Positions 23,073-33,160 of a stretch of 64,000 nt of DNA are shown here, in pieces (within the stretch, counting starts at the first letter, position 1; every line of letters starts with the position of its first letter). The notes under the pieces are model-generated. The model was not told the origin of the DNA. It made no database searches and saw only the letters and a program-made list of their open reading frames with translations. Position numbers and translations under genes: made by a program. Source of the stretch: Avichristensenella sp031550535 (lineage in GTDB: Bacteria > Bacillota > Clostridia > Christensenellales > Aristaeellaceae); contig JAVBOM010000045.1 in NCBI GenBank assembly GCA_031550535.1, forward strand, positions 1 to 64,000, read 5' to 3'.

Positions 23073-24785
23073 CTAAATCGAAAACTCGCCCTTGGTGATG
23101 CGGTTGAGCACAAAGTTGAGCGCGACCACCACCATCAGAATGCCAAAGGCCATCGCCGACGCCTGCTGCTGGCTTGTGAACGTCCAGTACTCGTGCAACT
23201 GCACGCCGATCACCTGCGTATTGGAGGAATACAGGAGCGTTGACATCGACAGTTCATAAAAGCTGGGGATGAAGATTAAAAACCAGCCCGCGGCAATGGA
23301 AGGGCCGATCAACGGCAGCGTGATGTTTTTCATGGTTTTCAGCCAGCTTGCGCCGGAAACCTGCGAGCATTCCTCCAGCGAGACATGGATCTGCGACATG
23401 GCCGATGTCACCGTGCGCATGCCCATCATCTGATACTTGACGAGGTACGCGATAATCATGATGTACGGCGTGTTGTACAGGCGGATGCCGAAGCGGCCGC
23501 TCATCGTCATGATGAGGCCGAGCGCGATGACGACGCTGGGCGAGCTGGAACCGAGCGTGATGAGGAAGTCCGGGATGCGGCGGCCTTTGATCCGGGTGCG
23601 CTGGAGCAGATACGCCATCACGCAGGAGATCAGGATGCCCGCCGTCGCGGCTACCGCGCCGTACAGCAGACTATTGCGCATGCCCTGCAAAATGGCCGGA
23701 CGGGTGAGTATCTTCTGCCAGTGCTTCCAGGTGAAGTTGCCCGCCGCGGTCAGCGGCTTGCCCAGGTTCTGCGTGACGGAGGTCGTGGCCACGGTGGCGA
23801 AGGGGAGCACGATGACAACCACGGCGAACGCCACCACCAGCAGCGTGATGGGGATGCGCCAGCGCCCCAGGTCCACGATGTTTGGCCGTGTGGACTTTCC
23901 GGACACGGTGACATATTGCCGCTTGCCAACCACAAAGTCTGACACGTACAGCACCAAAATGGCCATCAGCATCAGGAACACGGCCAGGCACGTGGCGTCC
24001 GTCAGACCCTGCGCGTCGCCGATGGAAACATAGCTGACGATGCGCGTGGTGACGGTGTGGATTTGCCCGGGCGAACCGACGATGGACGGAATGCCGTAGC
24101 ACGACGCCGCCGACACAAATACCAGCAGCGCCCCCGCGACGATGGAGGGCGTCATCATCGGCAGGGTGACGGTGAACAGCGTTTTCAGCGGCGACGCGCC
24201 GGAAATACGGCTGGCCTCCTCCAGGGACGGGTCCATCTTTTCCATCGCGCGGGAGATTGTGATGAACGCATAGGGGTAGTAGAAGGTGGTCAGCACCCAG
24301 ATCAAGCCGCCCAGCGTATAGATATTAAAAGGATTCTCCTGCAAATGCAATAAATCCCGGATGAACACGTTCAGGTTGCCCACCTTGGGGTTTAGCAGGC
24401 GCAGCCAGGCCATCGCGCCCAGGTACGGCGGCACCATATAGGTCAGGACGAACAGGCTCCTGAAAAACTTGCGGAAATACATGTTCGTGCGCCCGACCAG
24501 CCAGGCGAGCGGGAAGGCGATCAGCGTGCCCAGCACCATGGCGCAGCTCGCCGCGATCACCGTGTTTTTCAGCGCCGTCCAGTTCAGCTCATAGGTATAG
24601 ATGCGCCTGAACGCCTCCAGCGAGAAGGAGCCGCTGGAAAAGAGGGAACGGAAAACCATGTACAGCAGCGGAAACACCTGAAAGACCACCATAAAGGCGA
24701 CGATCAGGCCGATCAGCAGCCACTTGATATCAAAGTGCCAACGCCCCATCTGTCGGCGTTCCCCGGGAACCGGCGTGATGCTCAT
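23073..24785 (-). CDS. ABC transporter permease, fused double MetI-type (FbpB-like)
   Basis: 570 residues with about 12 hydrophobic segments and two copies of the permease coupling motif, EEASRISGASPLKTLFTVTL in the first half and EECSQVSGASWLKTMKN in the second. A single-chain double permease is typical of the ferric iron FbpB/AfuB group. It lies 19 bases upstream of the ATPase gene and is separated from the binding-protein gene by a hairpin terminator. Confidence 0.88.
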   Translation of the reverse strand: MSITPVPGERRQMGRWHFDIKWLLIGLIVAFMVVFQVFPLLYMVFRSLFSSGSFSLEAFRRIYTYELNWTALKNTVIAASCAMVLGTLIAFPLAWLVGRTNMYFRKFFRSLFVLTYMVPPYLGAMAWLRLLNPKVGNLNVFIRDLLHLQENPFNIYTLGGLIWVLTTFYYPYAFITISRAMEKMDPSLEEASRISGASPLKTLFTVTLPMMTPSIVAGALLVFVSAASCYGIPSIVGSPGQIHTVTTRIVSYVSIGDAQGLTDATCLAVFLMLMAILVLYVSDFVVGKRQYVTVSGKSTRPNIVDLGRWRIPITLLVVAFAVVVIVLPFATVATTSVTQNLGKPLTAAGNFTWKHWQKILTRPAILQGMRNSLLYGAVAATAGILISCVMAYLLQRTRIKGRRIPDFLITLGSSSPSVVIALGLIMTMSGRFGIRLYNTPYIMIIAYLVKYQMMGMRTVTSAMSQIHVSLEECSQVSGASWLKTMKNITLPLIGPSIAAGWFLIFIPSFYELSMSTLLYSSNTQVIGVQLHEYWTFTSQQQASAMAFGILMVVVALNFVLNRITKGEFSI

Positions 24786-24810
24786 TGTTCATACTCCCTT
24801 GCCCGCGGAA

Positions 24811-24851
24811 TTACAAAAAAGAAAGAGGCCGCCGCTTGCGCTGGCGGCCTC
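24811..24851 (-). terminator. Hairpin terminator between binding-protein and permease genes
   Basis: Perfect 9-bp stem GAGGCCGCC (24825-24833) / GGCGGCCTC (24843-24851). Read on the minus strand it is followed by TTTCTTTTTT. Its position inside the operon suggests partial termination, giving more binding protein than permease. Confidence 0.75.
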
Positions 24852-24874
24852 CGGGATCTTGCCTCTTGAACGGC

Positions 24875-25903
24875 TTACTTCGGGATGGCGATGCTCTCTT
24901 CAAAAGCGTTGCGAATTTCGTCCCGCTTGGTGTAGCAGCGCACCCAATCCACGCCCATGTCGGTTTCGATCAGGCCGTTGGTGTCGATGGAGTCGTATGG
25001 CACATCCGTCACGGTGGACAGCACGGAGTGCATCCAGCCATTGAGCACAAATCGCTGGCCGTCGTCGCTCAGCAGCCAGTCGGTTACCGCCTCGCACGCC
25101 GCGATGTTCTTGTTGGGCGCGTATTCCTCCGCGATGGTCATGACCGTGGACGGGATCATGATGTTGCCGTCGGTGGGGTAAATCACCGCCAGTTCGGAAT
25201 CCTCTTCCTCGCGCAGCTTCAGGACGGATTCCTCCAGGATCATGATCTCTTTGCACTCGCCGGTCTGCAGCTTGGTCAGCGCGACGGAGCCGGATTCCAC
25301 CATGATGCCCTGTTCGCCCAGCGCCTTGAAGTAGTCATAGCCGTACTTGTCGCTCAGCGCGGCAACGGCGGCCATGGCGGTGCCGCTGGTCAGCGGGTTG
25401 CCCATGGAGATCATGCCCTTCAGCTCCGGGTTCTTCGCAAAATCCTCAAAGGTGGTCGCCAGTTCTTCCGGCTGGTACATTTCCGGGTTGTACGCGAGCA
25501 CCATGTTGCACACGCGCACCGGATACCAGTACCCCTCCTCATCGTAGGGGAAGCGAAGGTCCTTGGCCGCGTCGGTCATGTAGGTGTGCAGGTAGCCCTT
25601 CTCCTTCAGCTCCAGCGAGTACGCGGGCTCGGCCACGAGCAGCAGGTCGGCCTGGATGGATCCGGCGTCCATTTCGGCCGCGAGCTTGGCCTGGATGTTT
25701 CCGGTGCCGCCGTAGAACGTCTGCACGTCGAGCTTCGGAAACTCCACCTTGAGCGCCGCGACCATGGCGTCCAGCACGTCCTGGTAGATGGAGGTGTAGA
25801 TCATGATACTCCCCGTGATCTCCTCATTGACCGCCAGCGCGGGGGCGCTCATGAGCCCAACCGTCATCAGGGCGCACAGCAGGAAAGCCACCAACTTCTT
25901 CAT
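24875..25903 (-). CDS. ABC transporter solute-binding protein, FbpA/AfuA-like
   Basis: 342 residues. A Sec signal peptide ends in SAPALA, with no lipobox cysteine. IMIYTSIYQDVLDAMVAAL and FYGGTGNIQAKLAAEM are typical of the iron/spermidine-type cluster of binding proteins. The ligand is not provable from sequence; ferric iron or an organophosphonate are the usual choices. AAGGAGG precedes the ATG at 25903 and fixes this start; the frame upstream runs through the promoter. Confidence 0.82.
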   Translation of the reverse strand: MKKLVAFLLCALMTVGLMSAPALAVNEEITGSIMIYTSIYQDVLDAMVAALKVEFPKLDVQTFYGGTGNIQAKLAAEMDAGSIQADLLLVAEPAYSLELKEKGYLHTYMTDAAKDLRFPYDEEGYWYPVRVCNMVLAYNPEMYQPEELATTFEDFAKNPELKGMISMGNPLTSGTAMAAVAALSDKYGYDYFKALGEQGIMVESGSVALTKLQTGECKEIMILEESVLKLREEEDSELAVIYPTDGNIMIPSTVMTIAEEYAPNKNIAACEAVTDWLLSDDGQRFVLNGWMHSVLSTVTDVPYDSIDTNGLIETDMGVDWVRCYTKRDEIRNAFEESIAIPK

Positions 25904-25943
25904 TTCGACACCATCCTCCTTCATAATATCAGGTCTTATGTAC

Positions 25944-25972
25944 ATTGTAACCAAACATGCAGGATTTGTAAA
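25944..25972 (-). promoter_or_regulatory. Promoter of the FbpABC-like operon
   Basis: TTTACA (25972-25967) and TACAAT (25949-25944) on the minus strand, 17 bases apart, about 40 bases before the ATG. I saw no Fur-like inverted repeat. Confidence 0.65.
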
Positions 25973-26086
25973 GTTCAGAACATCCTCCCTGAGCAAGTTT
26001 TTCGGCGTTCGCGACGCGCAATGGTCCGCAATGCGGAGGAACGCTTCACAGGGCAGCCGTTAAGCCCAAGCCGCCCACGGCAACAC

Positions 26087-26136
26087 AAAAGCGCGCCCCA
26101 TCTTTCGACGAGGCGCGCCCATGCTTTTTCTTTTTG
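26087..26136. terminator. Bidirectional hairpin terminator
   Basis: Stem GCGCGCC (26091-26097) / GGCGCGC (26112-26118), with AAAA on the left (T-run on the minus strand) and TTTTTCTTTTT on the right. It ends transcription of the unknown secreted protein gene at 26144-27004. Confidence 0.65.
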
Positions 26137-26143
26137 GTAGGTC

Positions 26144-27004
26144 CTACAGCGCCTTCGCACTCTTTCCCGCGATGTCGATTTCCAGCTTGTTCGCAAACTC
26201 GCCGAACAGCTCGCCATCATACCCGGTCAACGCAAGTTCGATCTTGTCTGGCATCGCGCCGATTGGGTCGAACACATACATGGACCAACGCATATCCCTG
26301 TTTTCAAGCATGCGCGACTCGTTCAGCACGAACATCGCCGCCTTCGCATCCCCGCCCGCTGGGAGCATCAGCGCCCCTTGGCCCATCGTCCAGCCGTCGC
26401 AGCGCAGGAACACGCAGAAAGCCTCCGCGGAATGGCTGACATACACTTCCTCCACCCGTGAATTGCCCATCGTCACATCCACGGGGAAGCGGACCGTCTT
26501 CGCCAGGATCGCTTCCGGCGCGGGCAGCGTCTCCTCGTATTCATCCAGCGTGGGACCATCCTCCGCCCCGATCAGTCCCGCCGTCATCTTCACAGACAGA
26601 TTGTCGCGCGGAGCGTCCGGCATCAGCACATAGATAAACCCCTTGTTCATCACCCGGCCGTCCTGCTCGCCGTAGAACACGCGCAGGTCCGGCAGCAGCC
26701 GTTTGCCTGCCGCCTGCAGTTCCGCGCCGCTTGTCACGCCCATGATCGTCGCGCCGGTCGCGAGTGCGATCTGATATTCCGGTTCCTCACGCAGGGCGGG
26801 GTTCAGCAGGTTGCTCTCCACCAGCGCCACATCCGCTGACAACGCCTCCGCCGTGAGTTCCAGGCGCAGGATGGTGCCGTCGTAGACGATGGTGGGGGTG
26901 ATGCCCATGGTCACGGATTCTTCCGCCAGGGAGATGCCCGCGCCGCCGCAGACGGCCAGGCACACGGCCAGGGTTAGGGATATCCAGGTCATTCGCTTGT
27001 TCAT
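26144..27004 (-). CDS. Secreted protein of unknown family, paralogue 1
   Basis: 286 residues with a signal peptide (about 1-27, cleaved after ISLA). The mature part looks beta-rich and ends LEIDIAGKSAKAL. It is clearly homologous along its whole length to the next gene: shared blocks include YDGTILRLE, GATIMGV, KGFIYVL, STEAFCVFLRCDG-like SAEAFCVFLRCDG and MRWSMYVFDPIGA. I recognise no domain with confidence. AAAGGAG precedes the ATG. The pair is probably a tandem duplication. Confidence 0.7.
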   Translation of the reverse strand: MNKRMTWISLTLAVCLAVCGGAGISLAEESVTMGITPTIVYDGTILRLELTAEALSADVALVESNLLNPALREEPEYQIALATGATIMGVTSGAELQAAGKRLLPDLRVFYGEQDGRVMNKGFIYVLMPDAPRDNLSVKMTAGLIGAEDGPTLDEYEETLPAPEAILAKTVRFPVDVTMGNSRVEEVYVSHSAEAFCVFLRCDGWTMGQGALMLPAGGDAKAAMFVLNESRMLENRDMRWSMYVFDPIGAMPDKIELALTGYDGELFGEFANKLEIDIAGKSAKAL

Positions 27005-27063
27005 CGCCTCTCCTTTCGTTCCGCGCCCGCCGTGCGATGGACGGACGCACTTCGTATGCTTGG

Positions 27064-27903
27064 TTACAGCACCCGCGCGCTCTGTCCCGCAATGTCGATT
27101 TCCAGTGTGCCCGCCAGCTCGTTCGCCGCGCCCGTGAACCCGGAGAGCGTCAGGTTGATCTTGCCGGGCAGCGCGCCCTGCGCGCCGATTGGGTCAAACA
27201 CGTACATGGACCACCGCATGGCCGAGGAGTTGCGCATTTCGTCCAGCGTGAACCGCGTTTCCATCCCGCCGCCGCCCGAGTCCAGCCTCGCCTCGGACCG
27301 GGTCCCGCCGTCGCAGCGCAGGAACACGCAGAACGCCTCCGTGGAGCTGGAGATGTACACGCGCTCGATCTTCGCCCCGCCCATCGCGATGTTCACCGGG
27401 AATGAGGCCGTGTTCGCCGGGATCGCGGCGGGCACGGGCAGCGTTTCGCTATACGTGTCCAGCGCCTCGCCGCCGTCCTCCGCCACCAGTTCCGTCTGCG
27501 CCTGGACGGTCAGGCCGTCCTTCGGGGCGTCCGGCGTCAACACGTACAGAAACCCCTTCGTCATCGCGCCGCCGTTTTGCCCGCCGTACTGCGCGCGCAG
27601 GTTCGGCAGTTTCGCGTTGCCCGCGTGCACGCTCACATCGGCGCGCACGCCCATCAGCGTAGCACCGGTCGATACGGCCTCCACGACCTGCGGGTCGCCG
27701 GCGGCGTCCGGGCTCAGCAGCCCGCTCTCCACCAGTGCGGCGCCCGCCGGCGGCGCGGCCGCGATTTCCACCCGCAGGATCGTTCCATCGAACAGGAGCG
27801 TGGGCGTCACCGCCATGGCCGCCGTTTCTTCCGCCTGGGCAATGCCCGCGCCGCCGCACACGGCCAGGCACAGGGTTAACATCAGGGATATTCGCTTTTT
27901 CAT
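27064..27903 (-). CDS. Secreted protein of unknown family, paralogue 2
   Basis: 279 residues with a signal peptide ending GIAQA. Same layout and conserved blocks as the preceding paralogue (FDGTILRVE, GATLMGV, KGFLYVL, EAFCVFLRCDG, MRWSMYVFDPIGA, LEIDIAGQSARVL). GAAAGGA sits 7 bases before the ATG at 27903; the longer frame to 28014 is not needed. It is the upstream gene of the pair, with 59 bases between them. Function unknown; extracellular or wall-associated by its signal. Confidence 0.7.
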   Translation of the reverse strand: MKKRISLMLTLCLAVCGGAGIAQAEETAAMAVTPTLLFDGTILRVEIAAAPPAGAALVESGLLSPDAAGDPQVVEAVSTGATLMGVRADVSVHAGNAKLPNLRAQYGGQNGGAMTKGFLYVLTPDAPKDGLTVQAQTELVAEDGGEALDTYSETLPVPAAIPANTASFPVNIAMGGAKIERVYISSSTEAFCVFLRCDGGTRSEARLDSGGGGMETRFTLDEMRNSSAMRWSMYVFDPIGAQGALPGKINLTLSGFTGAANELAGTLEIDIAGQSARVL

Positions 27904-28223
27904 CGCCATTCCTTTCGTTTCGCGCCCATGGCATCGCTTTTGGGACGCACCTACCAATAAGAGGGAAATGCGGGTGGAATTGTTCCCCCGGGAATGTGGC
28001 GTGAACCTGAACAATGTGGGCGGAGCGGGATGCGGGGCGGCGTAGCTCTATTCGAGACACACGTGAAAACCCTTGGTATACTTTGTGAAAATGTGCGCGA
28101 GATCACGCCGGAACGCTGCAGATTCCGTGGTGATTTCGCCCGCAAAAGGAAGGGGTTTCTTCCGGATTTCCCGGAGGGCGAGCGATTTTACACGTTAGCG
28201 CCGCGATCAAGGAAAAAGGTGGT

Positions 28224-28361
28224 GTGTATGCGGAAAAAGGTGCTGGGACAGGCGCGGGGTTCGTGCTCCTGCTGATGGTGGCTGCGTCCGCGCTGGCGGC
28301 GGGGAGATTCGGCAAATCGGAGTGTTTGAGGCAGTATGCTGAACTGTTGAAATGGGAATAA
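28224..28361 (+). CDS. Possible 45-residue single-pass membrane peptide
   Basis: Starts at GTG 28224 after AAGGAAAAAGG; it encodes a hydrophobic stretch GFVLLLMVAASALAAG and a short polar tail. It lies about 140 bases after the possible promoter at 28077. It may equally be the remnant of a larger gene. No family recognised. Confidence 0.22.
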   Translation: MYAEKGAGTGAGFVLLLMVAASALAAGRFGKSECLRQYAELLKWE

Positions 28362-28393
28362 TTTCCAGGAAGAGAGAAGAAGAGGGTATTGCC

Positions 28394-28465
28394 ATGAACG
28401 AGAAGGAAAAAGAACTGGTAGGTTTGCTGGCGGAGCGATGCAAAGGTATGAGAGATGCGCTTTGA
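28394..28465 (+). CDS. Possible 23-residue peptide or gene remnant
   Basis: ATG at 28394 after a purine-rich AGAGAGAAGAAGAGGG stretch; charged N-terminus MNEKEKELVGLLAERC, then a stop. It lies 32 bases after the previous small frame. Low confidence; listed because of the purine-rich leader. Confidence 0.15.
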   Translation: MNEKEKELVGLLAERCKGMRDAL

Positions 28466-28542
28466 GAAAAGTTTGAACAGGGCCCTGTTCTGCCATGACC
28501 GGTTGGGCGTCCGGCAGATTGGCTAACGTGAGGCCCTGCCTC

Positions 28543-28605
28543 GCCGCCCGGAGTTTTTCACTTTGGTTTTCCGGGCGGCAAAAGCGGCGAGGTACTCCTC
28601 GCCGC
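28543..28605. repeat. Two adjacent perfect GC-rich hairpins
   Basis: First: GCCGCCCGGA (28543-28552) with TCCGGGCGGC (28570-28579). Second: GCGGCGAGG (28584-28592) with CCTCGCCGC (28597-28605) around TACT. Neither has a T-run, so these are not typical terminators. Confidence 0.7.
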
Positions 28606-28723
28606 CTCCGCCGAACTTCACGCGCCGTTCCATCGTTGCCCTATCCTGTCCGTGCGCAAATGCGGTTTTGGTATTATCATTGTTCTTCGGAGGCGTCTAT
28701 TTACACACTTCCTGGTGCACTCC

Positions 28724-28750
28724 CGGATTTCCGCCAGGAATCCCTACCTT
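28724..28750 (+). repeat. Repeat family 1, copy B (right half only)
   Basis: GGATTTCC / GGAATCC hairpin followed by CTACCTT, as in the full copies; the left half is missing. Confidence 0.6.
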
Positions 28751-28784
28751 AGGGCAGAGCCCTCCAGCGTTCTTCCCCCGCAGC

Positions 28785-29609
28785 TCACACCGCGTCCACG
28801 TCCCATTCTTCGTTCAGCTTCGGCACGTCGGTGACGAGTTGCTTCGTATACTGGTGCGTCGGATTCAAAATGATCTCGTCCGCGTGGCCGCGCTCCACAA
28901 TCTCCCCGCGCTCCATAATGTACAGTGTATCGCTGACATAGTACGCCAAGCCCAGATCGTGCGTGATGAACAGGATCGTCATGCCCTTCTCATCGCGGAG
29001 CTTCAGCAGCATATCCAGAATGGTCGAGCGCGAACACGCGTCGATCATGCTCGTCGGCTCGTCCGCGATCAGCACGTTCGGCTGCATCATGAAGATGCGC
29101 GCGATCATCAGGCGCTGCATCTGCCCGCCGGAGAGCTCAAACGGGTATTTGTTGTACAGCTCCTCGTATTTCAGGTTGACAAACTGGCAGGCATCCTTCA
29201 TCTTCGCGCGCTTTTCATCGGCGTGCAGGTGTTTTAACCCCTGCAACGCGAGACAATCGTTCAGTATTTTGTCCACGCGGAAAAACTGGTTGAACGTGGA
29301 GAACGGGTCCTGGAAAATCGCCTGGATGTTCCGCCAGTAGTCGCGCCGCTCATCGTGGTTCCTCAGCATGCGCGGTTTGCCGTTGTAGAGAATGCCGCCG
29401 CTCGTCTCCTTCAGCAGTCCCAACAGGATTTTCGCCAGCGTGGTCTTGCCGCTGCCGCTCTCGCCGACGATGGAGATGATCTCCGCCTTGTGCATCGTAA
29501 AATCAACGTCCTTGACCGCGTGCACAGCCTTTTTCCCGCCGCCGAAAATCTTGTTGACGCCCTTTGTCTGCAGCAGGATGTCTTGCTCGGTGAACAGCCT
29601 TTGCGCCAT
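28785..29609 (-). CDS. Peptide/oligosaccharide ABC transporter ATPase, DppF type
   Basis: 274 residues. Walker A GESGSGKTT, signature LSGGQMQRLMIARI, Walker B VLIADEPTSMID and HDLGLAYYV. It is the second of two ATPases in an Opp/Dpp-type operon. TGATG at the junction means its ATG overlaps the stop codon of the upstream ATPase gene; a GTG at 29612 is an alternative start. GGGGAGG lies upstream of both. It is the last gene of the operon. Confidence 0.87.
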   Translation of the reverse strand: MAQRLFTEQDILLQTKGVNKIFGGGKKAVHAVKDVDFTMHKAEIISIVGESGSGKTTLAKILLGLLKETSGGILYNGKPRMLRNHDERRDYWRNIQAIFQDPFSTFNQFFRVDKILNDCLALQGLKHLHADEKRAKMKDACQFVNLKYEELYNKYPFELSGGQMQRLMIARIFMMQPNVLIADEPTSMIDACSRSTILDMLLKLRDEKGMTILFITHDLGLAYYVSDTLYIMERGEIVERGHADEIILNPTHQYTKQLVTDVPKLNEEWDVDAV

Positions 29610-30640
29610 CACGCTTCACCTCCCCGCACACTCGTGTCGGCCGCGTATTTCCTGCGCAGCTCCGTCTCCGTAAAGATGCAGCGGTGATACCGCCCCTCGC
29701 CAAAGGGGGTGACATCCGCCTTTTTCGCCCGGCAGCGTTCCTCCGCGTACATGCACCGCTCGGCAAAGCGGCAGCCCTGTGGCGGGCGCTTCAGGTTTGG
29801 CGGCGCGCCGGGGATGGCGATCAGCTTCTGCTCCTTCATGCCCTCTTCCGGCACGATGATCGATCCCATCAGCGCGTGTGAATACGGATGAATGGGGTCG
29901 AAGATCACTTCTTCGCTCGTGCCCTTTTCCACCAGTTCGCCGGCGTACATCACCACGATGTCGTCGGCCACATGGCGCAGCAGCGGCAGTTCGTGCGTGA
30001 TGAAGATCATGGACTTGACGAACCCGTCGCGCATCATCTTGCGCAGCATCGCGATGACAATCTTCTGACTGGATACGTCCAGCGCGGAGGACGGTTCGTC
30101 CGCGATCAGCACCTTCGGGTTCAGCAGCGTGGACAGCGCGATGACCGTGCGCTGCTTCATGCCGCCGGAAAGCTCGGACGGGTAGGAGTACAGCACGCGC
30201 TCCGGCAGGTTCAGAAACGCGAACTTGCCGCGCGCGATGTTGATCATCTGCTCGTGCGACAGTTCCGGCCGGTGCTCCGTCAGGATGTCGATGATGAACC
30301 TGGAGATTTTTTGCGTCGGGTTCAACGCGTTCATCGCCGCCTGGGGGATGTACGCGATTTCCGTGCCCAGGTACTTCACGCGCAGATCCTCGTACTTGAG
30401 CTTCATGATGTCCGTGCCGTCGATCTCTATTGTTCCGCTTCCGTACCGCAGCGGGGGATAGTAGTACCCCATCAGGCTCAGCGCCAGCGTGGACTTGCCG
30501 CACCCCGATTCGCCCGCGATGCCGAGCACGCGCCCTTCCATCAGGTCCAGGTCAACCCCGTCCACGGCGTAGACATTCTCCTTCAGGCGCGTTTTGTAGT
30601 AGGTTTTCAGCCCACGCACTTTTAAGATTTGCTCTGCCAT
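29609..30640 (-). CDS. Peptide/oligosaccharide ABC transporter ATPase, DppD type
   Basis: 343 residues. Walker A GESGCGKST, signature LSGGMKQRTVIALSTLL, Walker B VLIADEPSSALDV, and the C-terminal oligopeptide-transporter extension with Cys residues in CRFAERCMYAEERC, expected in Opp/Dpp ATPases. It starts 4 bases after the DppC-like permease gene and is coupled to the second ATPase by an overlap. Confidence 0.87.
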   Translation of the reverse strand: MAEQILKVRGLKTYYKTRLKENVYAVDGVDLDLMEGRVLGIAGESGCGKSTLALSLMGYYYPPLRYGSGTIEIDGTDIMKLKYEDLRVKYLGTEIAYIPQAAMNALNPTQKISRFIIDILTEHRPELSHEQMINIARGKFAFLNLPERVLYSYPSELSGGMKQRTVIALSTLLNPKVLIADEPSSALDVSSQKIVIAMLRKMMRDGFVKSMIFITHELPLLRHVADDIVVMYAGELVEKGTSEEVIFDPIHPYSHALMGSIIVPEEGMKEQKLIAIPGAPPNLKRPPQGCRFAERCMYAEERCRAKKADVTPFGEGRYHRCIFTETELRRKYAADTSVRGGEA

Positions 30641-30644
30641 GGTA

Positions 30645-32039
<1,395 letters not shown>

Positions 32040-32042
32040 CGA

Positions 32043-33053
32043 TCAGCCCTCCTCTTGCTGGGCGGCCCGCACGCGCGGATCAATCAGCCCGTACACGATT
32101 TCGATCAAGAAGTTGGCGACGAGCACGGTCATCGAGATGATCAGCGTGCAGCCGGAGATCATCGGATAATCGACATTCCGGATCGCCTGCATCAGCTTTT
32201 GCCCGATGCCCGGGTAGCTGAATACAATTTCCGTAATCAGCGCACCTCCCACCATCGTGCCCAGCGACAGCGCAAGGCCCGTCACCTGCGGCAGCACCGC
32301 GTTGCGAAAAACGTATTTGGTTACTTTTTTATCGCGAATGCCGAGCAGCTTCGCGTAGAGGACATAGTCAGCGTTCAGCTCATACAGCGACATGGACCGC
32401 ATGCCGATGGCCTGCCCGCCGATGGCGATCAGCACGAGCGAAATGAACGGCAGCGCCCAGTGTGATAGGAGCGACCAGATGAACTTGAACGACCAGGACG
32501 GCAGAAGGTCCACTGCGTACGCGCCGCCGATGGGGAAAATCTTTATCGCCACGCCGAACACGTACAGGAGCACCAGCGCGAAGATAAAGGCCGGAATGGA
32601 GCTGAGGAAGAGCGCGACAGGGAAGACCGTCTTGTCAAAGACGCCCTTCTTGTACGCCGCCTTCGCGCCGAGCAGGTTGCCCAGTGTCCACCCGACGAGG
32701 ATCGCGGGAAGCTGCAGCCCGATCGTGTACGGAAGGGAACCGCCGAGCAGTTCTGTGACAGGCTTGGGGTAATAGTTAAACGAACGCCCCAAATCTCCGC
32801 TGAAGATATTTTTCACGTAGAGAAAGAATTGCTGGATCATAGGCTTGTCCAGGCCAAGCTGATTGTAGAAATTGGTCTTGATCTCAATGGCGCGCGCCGT
32901 GTCCGTCATGCCCGCCGTCAGACCCTGCAGGATGATGTCCACGGGGTTGCCAGGAATCAGCCTCGGCAGGAAAAAGTTCAGCACCAGCGCGACGACAAAC
33001 GTCAGCAGGTACCAGAATGTTTTCTTGGCGAGGTACTTTCCAAAGCCTCTCAT
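32043..33053 (-). CDS. ABC transporter permease, DppB type
   Basis: 336 residues with six hydrophobic segments. RLIPGNPVDIIL near the N-terminus and the coupling motif AKLLGIRDKKVTKYVFRNA are standard for DppB/OppB. The frame is open to 33137, but the hairpin terminator lies in that stretch and GGGGGTGA is positioned for the ATG at 33053. It is the first permease of the operon after the binding-protein gene. Confidence 0.87.
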   Translation of the reverse strand: MRGFGKYLAKKTFWYLLTFVVALVLNFFLPRLIPGNPVDIILQGLTAGMTDTARAIEIKTNFYNQLGLDKPMIQQFFLYVKNIFSGDLGRSFNYYPKPVTELLGGSLPYTIGLQLPAILVGWTLGNLLGAKAAYKKGVFDKTVFPVALFLSSIPAFIFALVLLYVFGVAIKIFPIGGAYAVDLLPSWSFKFIWSLLSHWALPFISLVLIAIGGQAIGMRSMSLYELNADYVLYAKLLGIRDKKVTKYVFRNAVLPQVTGLALSLGTMVGGALITEIVFSYPGIGQKLMQAIRNVDYPMISGCTLIISMTVLVANFLIEIVYGLIDPRVRAAQQEEG

Positions 33054-33110
33054 GCTCGTATCACCCCCGTTAAGAATGGGCGGCTCCCACAAGTCGGGAG
33101 CAATAAAGAG

Positions 33111-33147
33111 TGAAAGAAAAGAGGGGATGGCGCGCAAACGCCATCCC
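33111..33147 (-). terminator. Hairpin terminator between binding-protein and permease genes
   Basis: Perfect 9-bp stem GGGATGGCG (33124-33132) / CGCCATCCC (33139-33147), loop CGCAAA. On the minus strand it is followed by TCTTTTCTTTC. Same placement as in the FbpABC-like operon. Confidence 0.7.
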
Positions 33148-33160
33148 TTCTCGCTTACGC

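Larger units (their letters stand above)
27904..28784. other. 880-base stretch with no clear gene: possible promoter, two tiny frames, hairpins, repeat piece
   Basis: A TGGTATACT extended -10 lies at 28074-28082 on the plus strand. Downstream are two short frames (28224-28361 and 28394-28465), two perfect GC-rich hairpins (28543-28579 and 28584-28605) and the right half of repeat family 1 (28724-28750). The stretch looks like decayed accessory DNA. Confidence 0.5.

Noticed and set aside
24785..26140. 451-codon plus-strand frame opposite the FbpA-like gene
   Set aside because: Antisense shadow; it runs through the operon terminator and promoter.
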